Of a DNA stretch of 64,000 nucleotides, positions 17,062 through 25,541 are shown in pieces. Position 1 is the stretch's first letter, and each line of letters opens with the position of its first letter. The notes below the pieces were generated by a model, which saw only the letters and a list, made by a program, of their open reading frames with translations, did no database searches and was not told the DNA's origin. The position numbers were made by a program, and so were the translations under genes. The stretch comes from Fen-455 sp050012675 (GTDB taxonomy: Bacteria; Actinomycetota; Acidimicrobiia; Acidimicrobiales; Bog-793), in assembly GCA_050012675.1 (NCBI GenBank), contig JBEKGS010000004.1, forward strand, positions 62,001 through 126,000, written 5' to 3'.

Positions 17062-18465
17062 ATGCAGAAGTCCAGATCAGCATTAGTGGCAGGCATCGCG
17101 ATCGTGTCAGTGTTCGTGACTCTGGTTGCATGCGTCCCGCCGTCTGTGGCGACAGTCCCGCTCGCCGCTCGCAATGGTGGCGCCGCGCGCCTGAGTCGAG
17201 CGCGCGCTGGCACGGTCGTCGCGCGCGTCGCATTGTCTCCGAACGTTGTCACGGTCAATGCCTCCACTGTGGCTTCCAACCTTCTCAGCGCTTCGAGCGA
17301 TGGCAGCACGTACGTCTTCAAGAGTGCGTCCGGGTCACTCAGTCAGCTGGCTCCGGGCAAGGTGATGTTGCTGCAGGGCTACGCCGTCGCCGTGGTCGTC
17401 TCGGTGAGCCGCTCCGGGTCTCGCCTCACTGTGACCACGCGACCAGCCGCACTCACCGACATCTTCAAGACGGCGGACCTCAATTTCTCCGAGCCGATCG
17501 ACTTCGCCGACGCCTTCGGTACGCTCGAACCCGGATCGCCGCCTTCTGAGGCCACCAGCGAAGCGAGAGCCGACGAGCCACAAGTGGCCCTCGCCGCTGC
17601 AGGCAAACCCGTTATCCCGAATGTCGGGCTTTCATACGTCGGTAAGGGGACGAACGATTTTTCATACCGGATCTCGGTGAGCCCTACGCTCTCCCGACTG
17701 AATTGGGCCATTCAAGGATGCGTAGGAGCCTCCTTCATCACGGGACAGACGTGCGTGCCAGGCAAGAGTGCAGGCGGGCTGACACTGGAAGCCACTTTGT
17801 CCGGCTATATCGCGAAGGCAAACCTCGCGGGCAGCTTCGATATCGTTAACGGCCGCAACCTGCGCAGCACGTTCTCGTTCCTGTCCGTCGGCGGCGTCGC
17901 CATCACCTACCAGATCCTCGACCCGGGCAAGAACGACTTCAAGCTTCCCGTTCTCCGTTTGCCGATGTCGTTCAACGTTCCCTTCGCCATAGCCGGGGTC
18001 CCGATGCTGCTGAAGGTCTCATTCGCTCTGCTCGTGAACGTGGCGCTGTCGAGCAAGAACTCGACGATTCAAGGCGGCGAGACGCTGACCTACGGAGGGT
18101 CCGAGTCAGTGACGGAGTCGGGTGGCTCGGACTCAGGTGCGACGAACCCGATGAGTGTGAAAGGTTCTTTCGTCACCAACAAGCCGTCGGTCACGCTGTC
18201 TTCGGCTGCGGTCGAGGTGGCCTCGCAGATGAAGGTCGGGTTCGGGCCGGGCCTGGCAGCGGGGAACATCCTCGGCTACGGAGACGTGATAGTCGCCATC
18301 GGCCAGAGAACCGGGACCCTCGTGGCAGGGCTGCCGTGCTCGGCGTTCTACCTGACCGTCTCGGGCCACGCCTATATGGAGGCGCAGGTCGCCGTGTGGA
18401 GGATTGCCTCTAAGCCAGTGGAGCTCTTCTCGAAGAGTTACACCGATCCACGAGCAGAGTGTTGA
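17062..18465 (+). CDS. Secreted protein of unknown function
   Basis: I do not recognise this 467-residue protein. It has a signal sequence with hydrophobic core (ALVAGIAIVSVFVTLVA) and a cysteine directly after it (LVAC), so it may be a lipoprotein. The mature part is rich in Ser, Thr, Gly and Val with alternating hydrophobic residues, suggesting a beta-rich extracellular fold. Cysteines in CVGASF, TGQTC, LPCSAF and the terminal EC could form disulfides. A Ser/Gly-rich segment (about 350-370, GGSDSGATN) looks like a linker. The start at ATG 17062 is supported by a -10 box 6 nt upstream. It stands alone, flanked by hairpins on both sides. Confidence 0.6.
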   Translation: MQKSRSALVAGIAIVSVFVTLVACVPPSVATVPLAARNGGAARLSRARAGTVVARVALSPNVVTVNASTVASNLLSASSDGSTYVFKSASGSLSQLAPGKVMLLQGYAVAVVVSVSRSGSRLTVTTRPAALTDIFKTADLNFSEPIDFADAFGTLEPGSPPSEATSEARADEPQVALAAAGKPVIPNVGLSYVGKGTNDFSYRISVSPTLSRLNWAIQGCVGASFITGQTCVPGKSAGGLTLEATLSGYIAKANLAGSFDIVNGRNLRSTFSFLSVGGVAITYQILDPGKNDFKLPVLRLPMSFNVPFAIAGVPMLLKVSFALLVNVALSSKNSTIQGGETLTYGGSESVTESGGSDSGATNPMSVKGSFVTNKPSVTLSSAAVEVASQMKVGFGPGLAAGNILGYGDVIVAIGQRTGTLVAGLPCSAFYLTVSGHAYMEAQVAVWRIASKPVELFSKSYTDPRAEC

Positions 18466-18475
18466 GGCTGGCGGC

Positions 18476-18515
18476 CACAACCCGGTTGTGCCCGGGCGCT
18501 AGGGACAGTTGTCCC
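18476..18515 (+). terminator. Two tandem hairpins after the unknown secreted gene
   Basis: cacaac-ccg-gttgtg (18476-18490) and gggaca-gt-tgtccc (18502-18515) are both perfect. They begin 10 nt beyond the stop codon. Neither has a T-run; the second has a loop too short to fold completely. Confidence 0.45.
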
Positions 18516-18563
18516 ACGTCGCTCGAGAAATGCCCTTGAACTTGTCTCGGGCGTCGTAGAGAC

Positions 18564-18591
18564 TTGAGCAGCGGCCAAGCTCGTTTATAGG
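18564..18591 (+). promoter_or_regulatory. Candidate promoter for the cyclopropane-synthase-like gene
   Basis: TTGAGC (18564-18569) and TATAGG (18586-18591) are separated by 16 bp, a good housekeeping-sigma spacing. Transcription from about 18598 gives a leader of roughly 170 nt that contains the 18-bp palindrome. Confidence 0.45.
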
Positions 18592-18645
18592 CCCCGCAGC
18601 CCTTTGTTCGCCGGTGGTTCGCGATCCTGCAGCGGCTCATGCAGG

Positions 18646-18663
18646 TCCGCCCGATCGGGCGGA
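18646..18663. promoter_or_regulatory. Perfect 18-bp palindrome tccgcccgatcgggcgga
   Basis: The site is fully self-complementary with no spacer, which suits binding of a dimeric regulator better than an RNA hairpin. It is about 50 bp downstream of the candidate promoter and 105 bp before the start of the methyltransferase gene. Confidence 0.45.
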
Positions 18664-18767
18664 AGGAGCCGGTAGCCTCGAGGCGAGCCCGGCCGGCAAA
18701 TGGGAAGACGGGAGATTGGGGAGAGATCGTCGCCACAGGCGGCAGCAACGAGCGTGGGAGGTATCCA

Positions 18768-20120
18768 GTGATCACGGACAAGCCGTCGACTCCGCGACCC
18801 GATGGGGCGGATCAGCCCAGGCCACCGGCTTCACATCCCATCAGTGCTTTTCCCGCACGTCCTAGCGCGGCCGCTGCTCTTTCTCCACTGGTGCGCAACC
18901 TTTTGGGCGACAGGATCCCGGTTCGCCTCGAGCTGTGGGACGGGAGCTCCATAGGACCCGACGACGGTGTCGGCACCCTTCGTGTCCGCTCCTCGGACGC
19001 GTTGCGGCGCATCCTTTGGGCCCCTGGCGAGCTCGGCGTCGGTCGCGCCTACGTCGCCGGCGACATAGAGGTCGAGGGTGACATCGTCGCTGTGCTCGCC
19101 AGCCTGCACGAGGTTGCGCCGCGGGACTTGAGGACGGGTTTGCGTGCTCTGCCCGCCGCCTTCGGCGCGGCTTATCGAGCCGGAGCCATCGGCCTTCCGC
19201 CGCCGGCGCCGGCAGAGGAAGCCACCGTCGCAGGGTTCCGTCACTCTCGGCGGAGAGATGTGAAAGCGGTCACCCATCACTACGACGTCGGCAACGACTT
19301 CTACGAGCTAGTGCTCGGGCCGTCCATGACCTACTCGTGCGCCCGCTTTGCCGATCCGGCCATGAGCCTGGAGCAGGCCCAGGAATCCAAGCACGAGCTG
19401 ATCTGCCGCAAGTTGGGCTTGCGGGAGGGCAAGCCACTTCGACTTCTCGATGTCGGTTGCGGCTGGGGATCGATGGCGTTGCACGCCGCGGCCAACTGCG
19501 GGGCGAGCGTCGTCGGCATCACCTTGAGCGAGGAGCAGGCCACCCACGCGAGAAAGCGAGTGGCCGAAGCGGGACTCGCAGACCGGGTTGAGATCCGCGT
19601 GCAGGACTACCGGGATCTTGGAGGCGAGCGCTTCGACGCGATCTCGTCTATCGGTATGTTCGAGCACGTCGGCAAGGTCCGCACGGCCCAGTACTTCGAG
19701 ACGTTGCGCAGTCTGCTCGAGCCTGGGGGCAGGCTGTTGAACCACGCTATCTCCGAGCAAGGTGGATCCAAGCTCGGGCGCTGGAGCTTCTTCGGCCGCT
19801 ACGTGTTCCCAGACGGCGAGTTGCTCGACGTTGGCGACGTCGTATTGGCGATGGAGCGGGCCGGGTTCGAGTGTCGTGACGTGGAATCGCTGCGTGAGCA
19901 CTACGCGCAGACGCTGCGCCATTGGGTCGCGAACCTGGAAGCCAACTGGGAGTCGGCCGTGAAGGAGGTCGGCCTAGCGCGGGCGAGGATCTGGCGGCTC
20001 TATATGGCCGGGTCCGTGATCGGATTCGAGAACGGCGGCATCGCGGTGCACCAGGTGCTTGGCGTTGTGCCGAATGTCGGGCGAAGTGGGATGCCGCGTA
20101 CCAGGTCGGCCTGGGGCTGA
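18768..20120 (+). CDS. Cyclopropane-fatty-acyl-phospholipid synthase-like SAM methyltransferase
   Basis: A 450-residue enzyme of the CFA-synthase/mycolic-acid cyclopropane synthase family, which transfers a methylene from S-adenosylmethionine to double bonds of membrane phospholipid acyl chains. The N-terminal domain (about 40-170) carries the family segment RAYVAGDIEVEGD. The methyltransferase part shows HHYDVGNDFYELVLG, the SAM site LLDVGCGWGS and SIGMFEHVG. GTG 18768 is chosen because GGGAGG lies 6 nt upstream; an in-frame ATG at 18639 has no such site and would put the palindrome inside the gene. The C-terminus continues past the usual end with a short region including FENGGIAVHQVL. It is a single-gene unit with its own promoter and terminator candidates. 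Confidence 0.88.
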   Translation: MITDKPSTPRPDGADQPRPPASHPISAFPARPSAAAALSPLVRNLLGDRIPVRLELWDGSSIGPDDGVGTLRVRSSDALRRILWAPGELGVGRAYVAGDIEVEGDIVAVLASLHEVAPRDLRTGLRALPAAFGAAYRAGAIGLPPPAPAEEATVAGFRHSRRRDVKAVTHHYDVGNDFYELVLGPSMTYSCARFADPAMSLEQAQESKHELICRKLGLREGKPLRLLDVGCGWGSMALHAAANCGASVVGITLSEEQATHARKRVAEAGLADRVEIRVQDYRDLGGERFDAISSIGMFEHVGKVRTAQYFETLRSLLEPGGRLLNHAISEQGGSKLGRWSFFGRYVFPDGELLDVGDVVLAMERAGFECRDVESLREHYAQTLRHWVANLEANWESAVKEVGLARARIWRLYMAGSVIGFENGGIAVHQVLGVVPNVGRSGMPRTRSAWG

Positions 20121-20247
20121 GGCGGTCCGCCCCTTAACGCTTCGTGATCCAAGTACACGGCTGACACGGCGATCTGAGCTGTTCTGCCAGCGTGGTGACA
20201 ACATCGGGCCCTTTGTCCGCTTGAACTACTGACCGACGCCCTGATGT

Positions 20248-20266
20248 CAGGGGCCTTTCGGCCCTG
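20248..20266 (+). terminator. Terminator-like hairpin between methyltransferase and molybdoenzyme operon
   Basis: caggggcc-tttc-ggccctg forms a 7-bp stem with one bulge. A nearby short repeat ccctga-tg-tcaggg shares bases with its left arm. Only short T-rich sequence (gcttt) follows. Confidence 0.5.
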
Positions 20267-20340
20267 GTCTGCTTTCCCGCCGATCCCTTAGCTGGATTCA
20301 TACGTGCAGATCCATCTTCGCGGCGAACCGGGGAGGCCTG

Positions 20341-22836
20341 ATGTCCAAGTTCTCGAGGCGGTCATTTCTCGGAGGGAGCGCGGCGGTAGCGGGCGGGTTG
20401 CTCGTGGCGGACCACCTGCGTTTCCTGGAGCCGTCCACCGGTGACCTCGCCAGCTCCGAGGAGTTCCTAACGGGCAAGGAGGTCGTCTACCGGACGGGGC
20501 ACTCCAACAACTGTGACGGCGCATGCGGGCACCTCGTCCACGTCACAGACGGACGGGTCACCATGATCGGCCCAGCGAGCTGGGGGGCAACGACGATCTC
20601 AGGAGAGCCGGCGCCGACGTTCCACCCGCGGATCTGTCTGAGGGGCCTCTCACAGATCTCCAACACCTACAGCCCGGACCGGATCAAGTATCCCTACAAG
20701 CGCGTGGGGCCACGAGGATCGGGGAAGTGGCAGCGCATAAGTTGGGACGAGGCGACGACCCTTATCGCGGACAACTTCAAGCGGATCCAGGCGAAGTACG
20801 GCAAGACGGCGGTGTGGGTCGCCCCCTACACCGGCTCACTCGCGGTGCTCGAAGGCGTCATCGGGGCGGGATTCCGCTTCGCGAGCGTCATCGGCGCCTC
20901 GGCCGGAGACTCGGAGGGCGACAACGAGGGCGACTCCGCGACCCCGGCAGGGTGGAACTACGTCCTAGTCGACCCGACCAATCCCGCCAACGCCGGTGGC
21001 TTTTTCACCGGGCACGAGTCGGTCGACTTCATGAGCGCCAAGACGATCGTCTTCTGGGCCAACAACGTCGCCGAGACCTCGATCCCGGACTGGCGGATCA
21101 TGTGCGACGCCAGGGACCAGAACGGTACCCGGCTCATCTCGGTCGACCCCCGTTTCACGGTCACCTGTGCCCAGTCGGACGAGTTCGTGCCCATCCGCCC
21201 AGGGGCCGACACTGCCCTCATCGACGGCATCATCCACCAGATCTTCCTGAACGGCACCTACGACACCGACTACATCCGCGCCAATACTGTCGGCCCTTAC
21301 CTGATCGACCCGCGGGACGGATCGTGGTTGCGCGCTGACAAGGTCATCCCCGGCGCCAAGGACGACTACGTCGTGTTCGACGAATCAGACAACAAGGCCA
21401 AAGCCGCGAGCGACCCCACGCTCAAGACCCCGGCCGTCCTCGGCACGCACGCCGTCGCCGGACTTGAGGCTCGCACCGCCCTGCAAGCGCTCGCGGACAT
21501 GGCCGCCAAGTACACACCGGAGTACACCGAGAAGCTGACAGACGTTCCCGCTGCTCAGGTGGTCTCCCTCGGCCAGGTGTGGGGGGCGAGCAAGCCTCTC
21601 GCGGTAAGGGTCGGCTTCGGCCTGTCGCACTGGTACCACGGCGACTTGCACATGCAGGCGCTGCTCACCTTGCAGTCGATCACAGGCAACATCGGGGTTC
21701 ACGGCGGGGGAGTGACAACATTCGCCGGCGGTATAGCGGCAACCTTCGCGCCGTTCGACCTCGGCGCCTTCTGGGCTCCCGAGGGCACCAGCATCTACAC
21801 CCTGCTAGAGCCGATGGACTTCTGTGGCGCCGTCGAGAACGGCAAACCCTTCCCCGTGAAGGCCGCCTGGTTCCCGATCGACAACTTCGCCCAGCAGATG
21901 TCTGACCGCAACCGGATCAGGGCCGCCATGGAACAGCTCGAGTTCATCGTCGTCTCCGACTACTCGCTCACCGCGACAGCCGACCTGGCAGATGTCGTTC
22001 TTCCCGCTTGCACGTACTTCGAGAAGACCGACCTGCTTTCTTCGAACAACTTCTACCTGCAGTTCATGCCAAAGATCATCGACCCGCTCTTCGAGTCGAA
22101 GTCCGACCTCGATGCCATCCGGATGATCGCCGAGAAGATGGGCTACGGGGAGTACTTCACCCAGACCCCCGAGGAGTTCCTGATCGAGATCATGCACCTC
22201 GGCCAGCCCGATGCCGACCCGTCTGTGCAGGGCCTCACCTGGGAACGGCTCACGACCGAGGCGGTCCGCCTCAACACCGACCCGATGCCCTACGTCCCGT
22301 TCTTCAACCAGCAGTACCCGACAAAGAGCGGCAAGATCGAGTTCTACGTAGAGATGCTGATTCCCTACGACCAGGCCCTCTGCGACCACAAGGAACCGAT
22401 CGAGGCCTCTCCGACGAACCCGTTGTACAAGAAGTACCCGCTCGTGTTCCTGTCGACCCACACCAAGTTCCGCACGCACTCCCAGTTCGTCAACCTGCCG
22501 TGGCTGAAAGAGGTCAACAACGGCGGTGACGGCTTCTTGGAGATCAATCCCCGTGACGCCGCTCCCCGGGCCATCGCGGACGGTGACGTCGTGCGGATCT
22601 ACAACGACCGGGGCCAGATGAAGGTGCGGGCCCGCCTGACCGAGTCGATGAAACCGGGTGTCGTCAACTGTTACCAGGGTGGCTGGGACACGATCCGCGT
22701 CAAGCACTACATCGAGGGTCATCCGAACAACCTGACCCATCAAATAGCTAAACCCGCCCAGTCACTTATCCCGAACTTCCCTTCGAACGCGGCGTACTAC
22801 GACGTCCTCGTCCAGGTCGAGAAAACAGGAGCGTGA
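20341..22836 (+). CDS. Tat-exported molybdopterin oxidoreductase, catalytic subunit (DMSO reductase family)
   Basis: An 831-residue bis-molybdopterin enzyme, the catalytic subunit of a membrane-bound respiratory complex. The N-terminus has a Tat motif (SRRSFLGG, residues 5-12) and hydrophobic stretch, so it is exported folded. Its [4Fe-4S] ligands read H54-x3-C58-x3-C62-x36-C99. The first ligand is His, as in NarG and the type II subgroup, rather than Cys as in DmsA. An acidic stretch (D190, D194, D198) lies where type II enzymes carry the Mo-ligating Asp. The C-terminal molydopterin-binding domain includes THTKFRTHSQF and NPRDAAPRAIADGD. GGGAGG precedes the ATG. The four following genes encode its partners. 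The substrate (nitrate, DMSO, a chlorine or sulfur oxyanion, or another) cannot be assigned. Confidence 0.9.
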   Translation: MSKFSRRSFLGGSAAVAGGLLVADHLRFLEPSTGDLASSEEFLTGKEVVYRTGHSNNCDGACGHLVHVTDGRVTMIGPASWGATTISGEPAPTFHPRICLRGLSQISNTYSPDRIKYPYKRVGPRGSGKWQRISWDEATTLIADNFKRIQAKYGKTAVWVAPYTGSLAVLEGVIGAGFRFASVIGASAGDSEGDNEGDSATPAGWNYVLVDPTNPANAGGFFTGHESVDFMSAKTIVFWANNVAETSIPDWRIMCDARDQNGTRLISVDPRFTVTCAQSDEFVPIRPGADTALIDGIIHQIFLNGTYDTDYIRANTVGPYLIDPRDGSWLRADKVIPGAKDDYVVFDESDNKAKAASDPTLKTPAVLGTHAVAGLEARTALQALADMAAKYTPEYTEKLTDVPAAQVVSLGQVWGASKPLAVRVGFGLSHWYHGDLHMQALLTLQSITGNIGVHGGGVTTFAGGIAATFAPFDLGAFWAPEGTSIYTLLEPMDFCGAVENGKPFPVKAAWFPIDNFAQQMSDRNRIRAAMEQLEFIVVSDYSLTATADLADVVLPACTYFEKTDLLSSNNFYLQFMPKIIDPLFESKSDLDAIRMIAEKMGYGEYFTQTPEEFLIEIMHLGQPDADPSVQGLTWERLTTEAVRLNTDPMPYVPFFNQQYPTKSGKIEFYVEMLIPYDQALCDHKEPIEASPTNPLYKKYPLVFLSTHTKFRTHSQFVNLPWLKEVNNGGDGFLEINPRDAAPRAIADGDVVRIYNDRGQMKVRARLTESMKPGVVNCYQGGWDTIRVKHYIEGHPNNLTHQIAKPAQSLIPNFPSNAAYYDVLVQVEKTGA

Positions 22837-23573
22837 TCGCCATGGCCGCCAAGAAGACCTCCGTTCCGCCGCACCACGTCATGGTGATCGACACGAACCG
22901 CTGTGTCGGCTGCTGGACGTGTGCGGTCGCCTGCAAGCAGATCAACAACGAGCCGCTCGGCTACTGGTGGAACCGTGTCCTCACGACTGCCCCGAACCAG
23001 TCCACGACCGCGAAACCACCGGCGAGCTACAACATAGACGTGCCCTCCGGCACCTATCCCGACCTCGAGCTCGCGTATTTGCCGGTTGCCTGCCAACACT
23101 GCAACGACGCCCCGTGCGTGAAGGTCTGCCCGGTGCAGGCGACCTTCCGCCGCGACGACGGCACGGTGCTCATCGATTTCAACCGCTGCATCGGCTGCCG
23201 TTACTGCATGGCCGCATGCCCTTACGGCGTGCGCATCTTCAACTGGGGTGACGCCAGCTACGCCCCCGGTGGCGTCATCGGCTACGGCAAGGAGTACTGG
23301 ACCGAGGACCGTCTCGTGTTCACACCCGAGCGGCCGAAGGGAGTGGTCGAAAAGTGCACCTTCTGTGTCGAGCGGATCGACGTCGGAGAGCTTCCGTTCT
23401 GCGTCGAGGCCTGCCCGCTCGGCGCCCGCATCTTCGGTGATCTCAACGATCCGGACTCGCAGGTGAGCGAGCTCGTCAACGACGGTGGCGGCGAGCAGCT
23501 CCACCCCGAGCTCGGCACCAACCCGAATGTCTACTACCTCCCGGTCGCCAGGCGCGTGCCGGGCGAGAGCTGA
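22833..23573 (+). CDS. Four-cluster ferredoxin-like electron-transfer subunit
   Basis: A 246-residue subunit of the DmsB/PhsB/NrfC type that carries electrons between the molybdenum subunit and the membrane anchor. Four cysteine groups are visible: CVGCWTCAVACK, CQHCNDAPCVKVCP, CIGCRYCMAACP and CTFCVERIDVGELPFCVEACP, enough for four [4Fe-4S] clusters. It has no signal peptide and is presumably carried out with the Tat-exported partner. GTG 22833 overlaps the upstream stop in a GTGA junction; ATG 22842 is an alternative start. Confidence 0.92.
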   Translation: MIAMAAKKTSVPPHHVMVIDTNRCVGCWTCAVACKQINNEPLGYWWNRVLTTAPNQSTTAKPPASYNIDVPSGTYPDLELAYLPVACQHCNDAPCVKVCPVQATFRRDDGTVLIDFNRCIGCRYCMAACPYGVRIFNWGDASYAPGGVIGYGKEYWTEDRLVFTPERPKGVVEKCTFCVERIDVGELPFCVEACPLGARIFGDLNDPDSQVSELVNDGGGEQLHPELGTNPNVYYLPVARRVPGES

Positions 23574-23583
23574 GGAGGCGACG

Positions 23584-24849
23584 ATGGCCACCACAACCGC
23601 AGCCATTCCCGTTCGCTCGACACGTGCCTACCGGCCCATCTGGGGCTGGTACGGGGCGCTCGTCCTCCTCATGGCCTGGGGTCTTGCCGCGTGGATCTAC
23701 GAACTGAAATACGGGCTTGCCGCGACCGGCATGCGCGACGTCGTGTCCTGGGGGATGTACATCTTCACGTTCGCGTTCTTCATCGGCTTGTCAGCAGGCG
23801 GCCTCATCATGGCCTCGAGCGCCGAGGTGTTCGGCATCAAGGCGCTGAAGCCGCTGTCCCGTCTCGGCGTTCTGTCGGCGGCCGCGTGCGTGACGGTGGC
23901 GGCGCTCATGATCATTCCTGACCTCGGCCAGCCGTTCCGGGTCATAAACATCTTCATCCACCCGAACTGGACCTCACCTTTGATCTGGGACATCTTGATC
24001 ATCACGGTCTATTTCCTCTTCTCGGTGCTCGACCTCTACGTCCTTCAGCGTCACGCCATCGAGCCGAGCCGCTGGCGCAAGCGCATCCGGGTGCTGGCCT
24101 ACGTCGGGCTGCCGACGGCCGTCCTGCTCCACTCGATAACGGCCTGGATCTTTGGGCTCCAGATTGCCCGTAGCTGGTGGAACACCTCGCTCATGGCGCC
24201 GCTGTTCGTCGTGTCGGCGATCCTGTCCGGCACGGCGCTCGTGACCTTGTTGGCACTGTGCGCGCAGCGTTGGGGCAAGGTCGAGCTGTCCGAGGACACG
24301 AGGAGATGGCTGCGGGGCTTCATCATCGTGAGCCTGTTCGTTGACCTGTTCTTCGTCGGTGCCGACTACATCACTGTCCTGTGGGGCAACGTCCCGGCCG
24401 ACCGTTCGGCGCTCAACCTGGTGATGCCGGGAGGGCCCTGGGCCTGGCTGTTCTGGGTCGAGTGGATCGTCGGAGGTGTCATCCCGCTCGCCTTCCTGCT
24501 CATCCCGCGTCTAAAGAAGATGCCCGGGGCGCTCGGGCTGGCCTCGGTGCTCGTCATCATCGGCGTGTACGCCTTCCGTATCGAGCTCGTGGTGATCGGC
24601 TTTGTCAACCCGCTCACCCAGTACCCTCCGGGGAACGCCCTCGGCACTTACAACGCCCAGACGACGTCATTCGAGTTCATCGGTCGCTATCACCCGACCT
24701 GGGTGGAGTACGGCATAATCATCGGCCTGGTGGCGCTGTTCGCGACTCTCGTGACCATCGGCTACCGGAGCCTGCACGTGATGGAGCCCTCGCCGGCCGG
24801 CGGCCAACACCACCAGCGGGCGGCTGTCGAGAGGAAGGCAAGCTCGTGA
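23584..24849 (+). CDS. NrfD/PsrC-type membrane anchor and quinol-binding subunit
   Basis: A 421-residue polytopic protein (about 9-10 helices) of the NrfD family, which binds menaquinone/menaquinol and connects the Fe-S subunit to the quinone pool. The first helices (WGWYGALVLLMAWGLAAWIY) and WGMYIFTFAFFIGLSAGG are typical. ATG 23584 is chosen over an earlier in-frame codon because GAGGAGG lies a few bases upstream, just after the stop of the Fe-S gene. A NrfD anchor, rather than a NarI-like cytochrome b, is notable because the catalytic subunit has type II cluster ligands. Confidence 0.9.
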   Translation: MATTTAAIPVRSTRAYRPIWGWYGALVLLMAWGLAAWIYELKYGLAATGMRDVVSWGMYIFTFAFFIGLSAGGLIMASSAEVFGIKALKPLSRLGVLSAAACVTVAALMIIPDLGQPFRVINIFIHPNWTSPLIWDILIITVYFLFSVLDLYVLQRHAIEPSRWRKRIRVLAYVGLPTAVLLHSITAWIFGLQIARSWWNTSLMAPLFVVSAILSGTALVTLLALCAQRWGKVELSEDTRRWLRGFIIVSLFVDLFFVGADYITVLWGNVPADRSALNLVMPGGPWAWLFWVEWIVGGVIPLAFLLIPRLKKMPGALGLASVLVIIGVYAFRIELVVIGFVNPLTQYPPGNALGTYNAQTTSFEFIGRYHPTWVEYGIIIGLVALFATLVTIGYRSLHVMEPSPAGGQHHQRAAVERKASS

Positions 24850-25541
24850 CGACCGGGACGCCTTTGGCCAACGGTGCGGGGGTGTACCGCGAGACGGTGC
24901 CCACGAACCCGACCTCTCAAGTCCGTGGGGACACTGTCACGATAGGGGCGGAGACGATCGTCGCCGCCGTCGACCTGCTGTCTCACTATTGGAGCCGACC
25001 GGTCACCGACGAGGTTGCCAGCTGGGCGAAAGCCCACGACCTCGAGGCCCAGACCGACAGCCAAATGTCCTCCGACCCTTTGCGCGAACCCGTCAGCGTG
25101 CCGGATCTCGACGATGCGCCCAGGCTGCTTGACGAGTACGAGCGGCTCTTCGTCGGTCCCGGCCAAGTGCCTTGTCCGCCCTATGAGTCGTTCTGGCGCG
25201 AGGACGTGTCCGTTGACATACGCAGGACTCTCATGGGGCCGTGCACCGCGGAGCTCAAGCAGATCTATGCAGGCCTAGGGCTGCAGATGTCAGCGCAATC
25301 GGTGGAGTTGCCGGATCACATCGCCATCGAGCTCGAGGCTCTGGCCTACGCCTTGTCGTTCGAGGAGACCGGGCCTTTGGCTCGCCAGATCTTCGAGGAC
25401 CATCTCGCGCGGTGGCTGCCCCGTCTGTGCCGGGCGGTCGCCCACGAAGCCTCGGAGACCTTCTACCGCGACCTCGCGGTTCTCACGCTCGACTGGCTGG
25501 CGGCGATCAAGGGCTACTTTGCCCTTGGCGAAAAGGGCTGA
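24846..25541 (+). CDS. TorD/DmsD-family molybdoenzyme maturation chaperone
   Basis: A 231-residue, mainly helical cytoplasmic protein. Family marks are YERLFVGPGQVPCPPYESFW and LPDHIAIELEALAYAL, matching the conserved Y-x-x-LF-x-GP and PDH-x-x-x-E-L-E patterns. These chaperones bind the Tat leader and hold the apoenzyme until the cofactor is inserted. It starts in a GTGA overlap with the anchor gene. The N-terminal 35 residues are variable and may be unstructured. Confidence 0.88.
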   Translation: MTTGTPLANGAGVYRETVPTNPTSQVRGDTVTIGAETIVAAVDLLSHYWSRPVTDEVASWAKAHDLEAQTDSQMSSDPLREPVSVPDLDDAPRLLDEYERLFVGPGQVPCPPYESFWREDVSVDIRRTLMGPCTAELKQIYAGLGLQMSAQSVELPDHIAIELEALAYALSFEETGPLARQIFEDHLARWLPRLCRAVAHEASETFYRDLAVLTLDWLAAIKGYFALGEKG

